A stretch of 15,328 bases of DNA from Hydnum rufescens UP504 (lineage: Eukaryota > Basidiomycota > Agaricomycetes > Cantharellales > Hydnaceae), in the NCBI GenBank assembly GCA_014904985.1, contig MU128967.1, positions 257,375 to 272,702 of the forward strand. The letters are read 5' to 3'. The translations under genes were made by a program, and so were the position numbers. Positions 8,906-15,328 of the stretch are shown piece by piece. The notes under the pieces were generated by a model that ran no database searches, had not been told where the DNA came from, and saw only the letters and a list, made by a program, of their open reading frames with translations. Positions within the stretch are counted from its first letter, which is position 1. The number at the start of each line of letters is the position of its first letter.

Positions 8906-9650
8906 TGTAATGTCCCTACCTGCTACACTCAGGCAGTCAAGTTCAGCTCATTATACAATTCTCAAATATTCTCATAATGAATATTATATTTATTCAATAA
9001 TTACATAATTACAATTGTACTCAGCTGAATAATATTTGTATCAAAAATGCTTGATGTATGTGAAAAAAGAGGATAAACCCACCAGGCCAAATTCCCCCAT
9101 AATGTGGGGCTTCATGGGTGTTCTGGGATTGTGCAGACATTCAAGGGCTGGGCCCTTGGGCGGCCGTTGTAAGCAGGAGAAAAAGGGGAGATCTCTGCCA
9201 CAGTCCGCAATGTTGAATCGGAACGAAGAATGGGGGCCACCAAATATAATCCGAATGTTCAGGTCCGAGTGTAGGAGGGTCTTTAGGATAGAAGATAATC
9301 TGCTGTCAGCAGTAGTTGCCCAAGCAGATGAATAAAGGGGAAATTATGCCACAAATCCCACACTCCAAGGTCCTAGTCTTGTGGCCTTAGACAAAGTGTA
9401 GTAGTAGCAATGTCCTCAGATGGAATTCACCCGGGAATCCAGCAGCAATACTTCAGTGCTTCAGACTGGGGAGGGGGAAGACAATGGAATTTTCAACACA
9501 ATTCGCTTAATATACAACCCGGCTATGAGATCAAATATCCGATGGAAGCAGGGGGATAGGGGAAATATGTAGAAAAAGGAATCAAGTCAAAAGCTTCAAA
9601 ACTGACAGAGATATTCAATTTACAAGTCTGGGGATAGGATATAGCATAAA
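8906..9650. other. Noncoding stretch beginning with an LTR-like TGTAATGTCCC
   Basis: The bases from 8906 (TGTAATGTCCCTACCTGC) look like the tip of a Ty3/gypsy-type LTR, read either as a plus-strand start or as the minus-strand end GGGACATTACA. AT-rich sequence follows (8940-9040), then mixed sequence with AGTAGTAGCAATGTCCT near 9402-9418 that loosely echoes the tip. No matching partner end or flanking duplication was found, and no coding frame is credible. It could be a decayed solo LTR or the decayed 3' LTR of the minus-strand pol element. Confidence 0.3.
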
Positions 9651-10131
9651 ATGACTATTTCTCCTTCCCTTTTGGACAGATTCCCTTGAGGAATGGTGGA
9701 ATGAGTCGTCCTGAACATCCTATCCTTCGGATATAAGGCTGCCGGACAATATTCGATATTTGAAAATTGGAAGGGGGAATGATGTTCTCCTGAGACAAGG
9801 GGGAAATTCGTATGTAGAACACCGAGTTCTTCTTCGTTCGCTGACGCCCTTCATACCTCTGGATGGGCATTTTTCAATACCTTTCTAGGAATGGTCTGAT
9901 TTCATGAAATCCGATCAAAACTGACGGAGTAAATTCGAAAGAATACACCTTCTTATTATGAATGAGCAGGTGAAATCGTTCCAGAAGCCTCAGTTCTGAT
10001 CCGATGAACACGTAATCGGTATCATTCGATAGGTATTGATCACAGCTTTCAGGAGCGCTATATTTACGAGTCGATCGGATATGAATTGACTTCGAAAAGC
10101 GGAAAATACTCCTTAAGAGCATGGATTCCAT
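9651..10131 (-). pseudogene. Decayed minus-strand open frame of unknown function
   Basis: Two minus-strand open pieces, 10131-9874 and 9870-9655, lie in the same frame separated by one TGA (9874-9876). Together they read as about 158 codons, including YLSNDTDYVFIGSELRLLER and later IGCSGRLIPPFLKGICPKGK. I recognise no family. Part of the reading overlaps the degenerate ~163-bp repeat, and the adjacent unit read on the same strand gives a similar string (YLSDDTKYESI then VLERF) broken by stops. Base composition and codon look differ from the flanking retroelements. It lies downstream of the minus-strand pol and on the same strand, so it could be a captured gene, but a noncoding repeat that happens to stay open is equally possible. 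Confidence 0.3.
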
Positions 10132-10281
10132 AGTAAAATCGTTCTAGAACGTGCAGTTTTCATCAGATTGACTCGTACTTGGTATCGTCGGATAAGTATG
10201 AATCGTATCTTTCTGGGCGCTACTTTCCCGAGCCTATCCGATCAAAACTGACGGAGAAATTCAACGAATACTCCTTGAGAG
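9911..10281. repeat. Degenerate tandem repeat, period about 163 bases
   Basis: Segments 9970-10119 and 10133-10281 align along their length (for example GTGAAATCGTTCCAGAA with GTAAAATCGTTCTAGAA, and AATACTCCTTAAGAG with AATACTCCTTGAGAG). The string CCGATCAAAACTGACGGAG occurs exactly at 9911-9929 and 10238-10256, two periods apart. So at least two and a half units are present, clearly diverged. Confidence 0.7.
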
Positions 10282-10301
10282 TGCCGCATTTGCCCCTATT
10301 T

Positions 10302-10367
10302 GATTATGTAATGCATCCGCGAGTAGGAATGAAGGCCCGGGTGTGTAATCCATCGTATTACATAATC
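10302..10367. repeat. Inverted repeat, 11-bp arms
   Basis: GATTATGTAAT (10302-10312) is exactly inverted as ATTACATAATC (10357-10367) around a 44-base spacer. It lies just beyond the ~163-bp repeat. No function is known. Confidence 0.6.
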
Positions 10368-10796
10368 ACCATTCGTTAGGATCGCCCTTAAGGCAGCAAG
10401 ATCCATATGAGCAGATTGAAGGAGAATTCAAGACAATATACAGAAGGGCAAGTTGAATTGCCGGGTCCACCATATCATGGCTTATGGTAGGGCATAAATG
10501 AATACAGTCCCTGTGGCCTGTTGAAGACCCTGGGAGATTGACTCGTGTACAAGGAAATGAGCATTCCATTTACATCTTTTCAGGCATATGGAATTCATGC
10601 TCATCCATGAACAGACGAAAGGCTTGATATTGGAACGACATATTGGTACATTTTTAATTCGTTCATCGGAAAATTCGACGCTGAAATGGAACTCTATGTG
10701 GTAGGGATTTTTCCCTCCAACACCATCATCTGGATGCAGGGTCAAGCATCAGCGTACAGAGGAGCCCATTGTCATAATGGAAAGCAAAGGTGGTAA
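10368..10796. other. Stretch without a recognisable gene
   Basis: A minus-strand frame at 10745-10482 stays open for 87 codons (IEFHFSVEFSDERIKNVPIC and onwards) but shows no known domain. It lies on the same strand as the open pieces at 9651-10131 and the pol fragment. A 12-base match (AGATTGACTCGT) near 10538 also occurs at 10164, a possible trace of the ~163-bp repeat. Confidence 0.25.
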
Positions 10797-10904
10797 CAAT
10801 GATGATGATGACAAGGACGATGACATGGATGACAACAAGGGCAAGGAAGACAGTGATGACAAGGATGAGGGCAATGAGTAGCCCGAGTTGAGTAGCCCGA
10901 GTTG
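10797..10904. repeat. GAT/GAC low-complexity tract and 14-bp duplication
   Basis: Positions 10797-10878 are dominated by GATGAC, GACAAG and GATGAT triplets. Read on the plus strand from the ATG at 10777 they give a 34-codon frame of nearly all Asp, Lys, Asn, Gly and Glu; on the minus strand they give a falsely membrane-like run of Val, Ile and Leu. Just after it, GAGTAGCCCGAGTT is duplicated head to tail (10877-10904). Neither reading is supported as a gene. Confidence 0.7.
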
Positions 10905-10913
10905 TTGTTCTGT

Positions 10914-10937
10914 CCTTCTCTCCCCTCTTCTTGTTTT
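10914..10937 (-). other. Possible polypurine tract of the minus-strand pol element
   Basis: On the minus strand this reads AAGAAGAGGGGAGAGAAGG, a purine run about 35-55 bases beyond the chromodomain stop. Ty3/gypsy elements prime plus-strand DNA from such a tract just before the 3' LTR. Here no TG tip follows within a few bases, so the call is weak. Confidence 0.25.
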
Positions 10938-10970
10938 TCCTCATTGTAAATATGTTGTTCCTCAAATCTG

Positions 10971-11222
10971 TCAATGCATCAACCAGTCCGGGAGGTCCAT
11001 TGGAGATTCCGTAAGGAACTGGGTGGTCCTGAATGGTATGGACACAAACTCCAAGGCATTAATGTGTCTTGGGGCCTCCAGATGAGTCTGGTGGAATTCC
11101 TGAATGGCCTCCAGGGCGTTTTCCAGGTTGGCTTCGGGGACCCACTCATTGTCGGAAGCCGGGTACCCCTTCCACTTCACTAGGTACTGGAGTTTCCGGC
11201 AGAAATACCTGGAATTCTCGAT
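10971..11222 (-). pseudogene. C-terminal chromodomain of the pol fragment
   Basis: After the TGA at 11225-11223 the same frame gives IENSRYFCRKLQYLVKWKGY then NEWVPEANLENALEAIQEF and ends WLMH. The aromatic-rich core (YLVKWKGY and the NEWVP strand, followed by a helix) is the chromodomain signature of chromoviruses, which bind modified histones and steer insertion to heterochromatin. The stop lies where Arg or another residue is expected in EVExIENS. Sequence beyond 10971 (10905-10970) is pyrimidine-rich on the plus strand (CCTTCTCTCCCCTCTTCTT), a possible polypurine tract on the minus strand, though no LTR tip follows it directly. Confidence 0.85.
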
Positions 11223-13285
11223 TCACTCGACTTCATACTCCTCTTCACCTCCTCGTAAGATTGGAGGTGGTGGGGGGTGAGCTGTGCGCTCTGCAATCAG
11301 GTCTGGTCGGAAGGGGCGGAGTTTGGACACATGGAACACTAGGTGGATACGCATGGAGGCAGGGAGTTTGAGATGGATGGCAGAGCGGGAGATGACTTTA
11401 TCAACCTTATAGGGTCCAAGCCATTTGTTGGAGAGTTTTTTGGTGGGGTGGTCAGTGGAGATGTCACGTGCGTCTAGCCAAACTTGGTCGCCAATTGTGT
11501 ATTCCAGAGCATCCATGCAGTGGGCATCATAGAAGCATGCCATGTCTTCTGCAGCCTTCCGTAAGGTGGCCTGGGCTTTGTCCATAGCCTTCTGCATCCA
11601 AGTGATGAAGTCCGAGGCAGCTTCAATCGTCCCAGCACAGACTGGTTCAGTGCCAAGGCGAGGGTCCTGTCCAGAGTCCAGCTGGAACGGGGTCTGGCAT
11701 GTAGAGGAGTGCACATGGTTGTTATATGCGAATTCCGCAATAGGGAGCCATTCCGCCCAGTCATTCTGCCGGTGGTTAACAAAGATCCAGAGGTATTGCT
11801 CAATTTCCTGATTGACATGCTCCATCTGTCCATCTGTCTGGGGGTGGAATGCTGTCAAGAAATTCACCTTAATGCCAAGGAGTGAGTTCAGTTCCTTCAT
11901 GAACTTGGAAGTGAAGGTGGTGCCTCGGTTGCTGATAATGGTTTCTGGAAGGCTGTGATGTCTCCACACATTGTCTTGGAACAGACGGGCAACCCCGGCA
12001 GAATCGACTGTGGTGGTCATGGGCATTGCATGGATTTGTTTGGATAATCGATTGACAACGATCATCATGCTGTCAAATCCATGTGATTCCAGGAGTTCCG
12101 TGATCATGTCCATGGATATGACCTGCCATCGATGGTCTGGCACAGGGTTGGGGTGGAGTGTTCTGGACGGCTTGGAGGGGAAGGTTTTCGTCCAGTTGCA
12201 AGTGTCACAGGCAGAGACATAGGTTGCAATGTATTGAGACATCCCCAGCCACCAGTAGTGGTGGGACACCAGCTCATATGTCTTCCACTGTCTGGGGTGA
12301 CCCATGGTCGGAGTATCATGGTGCTCATGCATGAGGTCATGATGGAGTTTGGGGTCCAATGGGACATATACACAGCCTCGGTAGAGAACCATGGAGCCAT
12401 GGAGTTCCCAATCCTTGAGGTGTGTCTTTGGTCCATCCCCATTCAGCTCCTTAATGATCTGGACCACTTTATCATTGATCTCCGTTGCCCTTTTAATCCG
12501 TGCCATCAGACTCCAGCTGGGCCCTTCAACTGTGATGACCTCTGGGGAGTCAGTGGCCTGTGTCTGGAAGGTGGCTGGTTTCAGGAGCACCACATCAGAA
12601 TTGTCAGAGTCCCCACGTGGATGGTCTGACCAGTGTGAGAGGGCATCAGGCTTCCTGGATTGTGTCCCAGAATGGTGTTGGAGGGTGAAGTTGAACCAAG
12701 AGAGGAATATGCTCCACTGGGCTTGCCTCTGGTTCAACTTCTGGGCAGACCGGAAGTACTGGAGGTTCTGGTGGTCCATCAAGATCTCAACCAAGTGAGG
12801 GGAACCTTCAAGGTAGTGTCTCCAAGCTTCTAAGGCCTGGATGATGGCTAAGAGCTCCTTGTCATAGATGTCATAGTTTCTCTTGGCCTTGGATAAGCTT
12901 TTTGACAAGAAGCCCACTGGGTGCCACTTCCCGTCATCTTGGAGTTGGGAGAGTACAGCTCCCATTGCATACCCAGAGGCATCTGCTTCCACTTGGAAGC
13001 ATCTGGATTTGGAGGGAAACACCAGGATCGGTGCAGAGGTGACGAGGGCTTTCAGTTTGAGGAAGGCATTACATTCTGCATCAGTCCACCGGAAGGGTGT
13101 GTCTTTCCAGGTGAGGTTGTTTAGAAGTCTGGCAACCTTGGCAAAATCCTGAATGAATCATCAATAGAAGTTAATGAACCCTAAGAATGACTGTGTTTCT
13201 TTCAGGTTTTTGGGCTTGGGCCAGTCTGTTATGCCTCCGACTTTGACAGGGTCCATCTCCACATGGTCCGGTGTGAATATCATCC
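10971..13285 (-). pseudogene. pol: Chromoviral Ty3/gypsy pol fragment (RT C-terminus, RNase H, integrase, chromodomain)
   Basis: A single minus frame runs from [20 protein letters not shown] (13283) to the stop at 10971, broken only by TGA codons at 13163-13161, 13160-13158 and 11225-11223. Numbering from codon 13022: RNase H has D14 or so (VEADAS), E56 (DKELLAI), D83 (LMDHQNL) and D126 (KPDALSH). The integrase zinc site has H235, H242, C272 and C275. The integrase core has D305, N365 and E401, with the normal 35-residue gap before Glu but Asn in place of the second Asp. The GPY module is KWLGPYKV (533-540). RNase H removes the RNA template and integrase inserts the cDNA. The RT palm is missing because repeat units begin at 13286. 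RNase H residues are intact; the integrase should be inactive. Confidence 0.93.
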
Positions 13286-13303
13286 CAGGCTGGTCAGTCA
13301 TGG

Positions 13304-13361
13304 GGGGGACCTAATTTAGGTACCACTTTTGGGGCAGAAAATGGTACCTAAGAGGTCCCCC
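13304..13361. repeat. 5' hairpin of unit 1
   Basis: GGGGGACCT and TAGGTACCA pair with TGGTACCTA and AGGTCCCCC in nested order. The same structure recurs at 13830-13887 in unit 2 with the paired arms preserved. Confidence 0.8.
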
Positions 13362-13769
13362 AAACCTTACAGCCGAAATCTGGCCATTTCAATTCAGTTT
13401 TTTGGCCATCTGTCGGCCAATCCATGGCTGTGCTAGATTATTTATTATTATTATTATTTGTTTACTATTTATTATATACATATTATCCCCCCCAGGGTCT
13501 GCCACCACAGGGGGGGGGGCGTGGTTCCTGCGGGTCACACACCTGCATATACCCACCACACCCGCCGCAGCAGGTGGGGTTCATATGCCCTGCTCAGGGC
13601 CAGTTCCATTTGGGTGCTCCCTCGAGGGAGCGGGTTTTCGTTCGCGGGGGCTCGTTTGCAGTTTTTGTTCCCAGGGTGTCATTTGGCAGGTTCAGGGGGG
13701 GTTCATGCGGGTTCTGGTCAAGGGTCTATAGAAATAAGGGATTCAATGTTAGTACAACATTAATGCAAT

Positions 13770-13801
13770 GCAAAAAGAGCAGCTTATGCTGCTCTTTTTG
13801 C
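13770..13801. repeat. 3' hairpin of unit 1, 14-bp perfect stem
   Basis: GCAAAAAGAGCAGC pairs perfectly with GCTGCTCTTTTTGC around the loop TTAT. It lies 10 bases before the unit end. Confidence 0.85.
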
Positions 13802-13829
13802 ACCACAAGACCAGGCTGGTCAGTCATAT

Positions 13830-13887
13830 GGGGGACCTAATTTAGGTACCACTTTCGGGGCAGAAAATGGTACCTAATAGGTCCCCC
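13830..13887. repeat. 5' hairpin of unit 2
   Basis: GGGGGACCT (13830-13838) and AGGTCCCCC (13879-13887) form the outer stem, with TAGGTACCA and TGGTACCTA inside. Confidence 0.8.
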
Positions 13888-14328
13888 AGACCTTATGGCC
13901 GAAATCAGGCCATTTCAATTCAGTTTTTTGGCCATCTGTCGGCCAATCCATGGCTGTGCTAGATTATATGCTTATTTATTATTATTTGTTTATTTATTAT
14001 TATTATTACTACTATTATTATATACATATTGTACTATATACCTATTATCCCCCCCCCCCTGGGGTCTGCCACCACAGGGGGGCATGGTTTATGCGGGTCA
14101 TGGTCATGTGCCCGCATTTACCCACCAGACCCTCTGCAGCGAGTGTGGTTGGGGGCTGGTTCCTTTTGGGCACTCCCTCGAGAGGGTCGGTCATCATTTG
14201 TGGGGCTTTGTTCGCAGTTATTGTTCGCAGTGTCTCGTTCGGCAGGTTTCTGCTTGGGGGCTCATGGGGGTTCTGGTTCAGGATCTACAGAAATAAATAA
14301 TGAAATATTAGTACAACAGTAATGCAGT

Positions 14329-14360
14329 GCAAAAAGAGCAGCTTATGCTGCTCTTTTTGC
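14329..14360. repeat. 3' hairpin of unit 2, 14-bp perfect stem
   Basis: The stem and TTAT loop are base-for-base the same as at 13770-13801, again 10 bases before the unit end (GCCACAAGAC). Confidence 0.85.
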
Positions 14361-14370
14361 GCCACAAGAC

Positions 14371-14562
14371 TAAGAAATGAAACATAAAACATACCTTGTA
14401 CCCCACACCCACAGGTGTAGGGTACTGGGGCCATGTACATTGGTGCGTACATACATCGGCTTGTACATACAGGCTTGTATGCACGGTGTAGAAGGAATAA
14501 CTGGCTAGTATCTGAAAACACGAGTTTGGAAGTGCTCTGACCTTAAACCTCGATCAATGATC
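14371..14562. other. Spacer with hairpin and TGTAC-rich motifs
   Basis: A hairpin GTACCC-ACACC / GGTGT-GGGTAC spans 14398-14425. It is followed by repeated GTACATA and GGCTTGTA motifs (14434-14480). No gene is seen; a 78-codon minus frame here overlaps repeat unit 2 and has no recognisable content. Confidence 0.4.
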
Positions 14563-14759
14563 TGTTGGAGTGTTTAGGACAACTTTATCATGCTACAGCC
14601 CAAAGATATCAAGGAAACTCAGTTGAAATAACTCCATTCAACAAACAAAATAAAAAGTTTTCTACATGTCAAAAAATATGCTTATGTAACCAAGATTTGT
14701 AATCAAAAACCCGGACTCAAAAGTATGACAAAGCTATTTGTATGACTAAGCAAAAGATA

Positions 14760-14766
14760 TGACTCA
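14760..14766 (+). promoter_or_regulatory. TGACTCA motif inside the LTR
   Basis: TGACTCA is the consensus site of fungal Gcn4/CPC1-type bZIP factors, which respond to amino-acid starvation. It lies about 95 bases upstream of a TATA-like motif. A single 7-base match can arise by chance. Confidence 0.3.
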
Positions 14767-14860
14767 GCCTGATTTAGTCATCCAAACATCCCACAACTGC
14801 GCCATTCCAAACATCACACAGACTTTGGCGCAGAAAAGTACACAGACATCCAAAAATACA

Positions 14861-14867
14861 TATAAGG
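14861..14867 (+). promoter_or_regulatory. TATA-like motif inside the LTR
   Basis: TATAAGG within ACATATAAGGAATCG is the best TATA candidate in the middle of the LTR, where the U3 promoter would be expected. Confidence 0.35.
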
Positions 14868-15318
14868 AATCGAATTTTGTAGTTTTTAGGTAGCTTTTAG
14901 ATAAGACTCCCCTCGAAATAAAGTAGTTACAGACGAGAAATTCAAGTGGCCAAGTAACTGAAAGGCGTACTCAGAGCAACAACGAGAAGTTGTAGATAGT
15001 TGTAGGACCCTCAGTGTAGGTGTTGCTAGACGTCTAAGCCCTGAATCATATGATAATAGGTTCTAGCCCATAAAAGTTTAAAATCAGAAATAGCTTCTAA
15101 GTTTCAATTCGACAATCGTGATACAAGTAGTCCAGCTAGAGTCAGAAACATTACGTCATATCAGAGTCATCCATACCATTTCTATACCTAGTAAGCCAAT
15201 CAACCCATTGAGACTAACCTGAGCCCCTCCCATACCTTTCCATTCCCAATCCCTATAACCTTAGCCAACATCTGGTGGTGTTAGTAATTTCTGCAGAGCG
15301 ATAAAGCATCTTCTACAA

Positions 15319-15328
15319 TTGGTGTCTT
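15319..15328 (+). other. Candidate primer-binding site
   Basis: TTGGTGTCTT starts two bases after the LTR end. TGG at its front would pair with the CCA tail of a tRNA primer. The window ends before the site can be matched to a specific tRNA. Confidence 0.5.

Larger units (their letters stand above)
13286..13811 (+). mobile_element. Hairpin-bearing repeat, unit 1
   Basis: This 526-base unit starts CAGGCTGGTCAGTCAT and ends ACCACAAGAC, matching unit 2 (13812-14370) at both ends. In order it has a hairpin (GGGGGACCT 13304-13312 and TAGGTACCA 13317-13325, inverted at 13342-13350 and 13353-13361), a shared stretch with CAATCCATGGCTGTGCTAGA, a TTA-rich run, C-run and G-run blocks around CTGCCACCACAGG, and a second hairpin at 13770-13801. 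It interrupts the RT part of the minus-strand pol. There is no coding content; the several open plus frames differ between units. A non-autonomous mobile element is likely, but its class is not recognised. Confidence 0.75.
13812..14370 (+). mobile_element. Hairpin-bearing repeat, unit 2
   Basis: This 559-base unit follows unit 1 directly, head to tail. Both hairpins and the unit ends are conserved while the middle (TTA-rich run, C/G blocks, 14080-14290) has diverged by substitutions and indels. Such a pattern suggests an old tandem duplication or two insertions at adjacent sites, with hairpins kept or simply slower to diverge. Confidence 0.75.
14563..15317 (+). mobile_element. Copia-type LTR (probable 5' LTR)
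   Basis: The segment starts TGTTGGAGTGTTTAGGACAA and ends CTTCTACA, giving TGT...ACA tips, and is followed by a TGG-starting primer-site candidate. TGTTGGA plus GGACAAC is a common opening of Ty1/Copia LTRs. Its length, 755 bases, is within the LTR range. There is no coding frame, as expected. Possible promoter parts are TGACTCA (14760-14766) and TATAAGG (14861-14867). The second LTR and the internal region would lie right of the window, so family and activity cannot be judged here. Confidence 0.6.

Noticed and set aside
10726..10974. Minus-strand frame with an apparent membrane segment
   Set aside because: The Val/Ile/Leu run is the antisense reading of a GAT/GAC low-complexity tract.
5776..13285. 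Plus-strand gag-RT and minus-strand RT-chromodomain as two halves of one inverted element
   Set aside because: The halves are complementary in content but the RT palm is missing from both, and no inversion breakpoints or matching ends were seen.
13402..14322. Several plus-strand frames of about 95-140 codons
   Set aside because: They lie in the hairpin-bearing repeat units, depend on TTA microsatellites and G/C runs, and are not kept in frame between the two units.
14361..14373. Helitron-type 3' end (hairpin then CTAA) for the tandem units
   Set aside because: Unit 2 does have CTAA about 10 bases after a hairpin, but unit 1 has CCAG at the same place and the base after CTAA is G, not T. The evidence is too weak.

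Overview
This looks like repeat-derived heterochromatin from a fungal genome, most probably a filamentous basidiomycete. No intact host gene, rRNA, tRNA or CRISPR array is visible. The fungal call rests on two decayed Ty3/gypsy retrotransposons (one chromoviral, with a C-terminal chromodomain), the Gly-Pro-Pro linker in the gag of the other, a Copia-type LTR, and stop codons that fit C-to-T decay at CpG. It is an inference from element style, not proof of taxon.

Layout. (1) Positions 1-1506 and 5777-8728 are the two halves of one plus-strand Ty3/gypsy element: proline-rich gag N-terminus, gag core, zinc knuckle, protease with DSG, linker and RT fingers. It carries many frameshifts and stops and breaks off inside RT. 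(2) Positions 1519-5776 are a foldback-like element inserted in that gag. Its arms carry ~300-bp tandem subrepeats (about five on the left, three and a half on the right). They meet at a centre where about 707 bp per arm appear identical, separated by 7 nt (symmetry axis at 3853). (3) Positions 8729-10970 hold unassigned debris: an LTR-like start, a degenerate ~163-bp repeat overlapping minus-strand open frames, and a GAT/GAC low-complexity tract. (4) Positions 10971-13285 are a minus-strand chromoviral pol fragment (RT C-terminus, RNase H, integrase, GPY module, chromodomain). It runs in a single frame broken by only three TGA codons, and its second integrase Asp is replaced by Asn. (5) Positions 13286-14370 are two head-to-tail copies of a ~526/559-bp hairpin-bearing repeat that truncates this pol. 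(6) Positions 14372-14562 are a spacer with a hairpin and TGTAC-rich motifs. (7) Positions 14563-15317 look like a Copia-type LTR followed by a primer-binding site at the window edge, so another element probably continues to the right.

These parts do not form a working pathway; they are successive insertions and decay. The most notable structure is the long palindrome, which if transcribed would fold into long double-stranded RNA. Repeated loss of CGA or other CpG codons suggests methylation-driven mutation, but this was inferred by eye without alignments.
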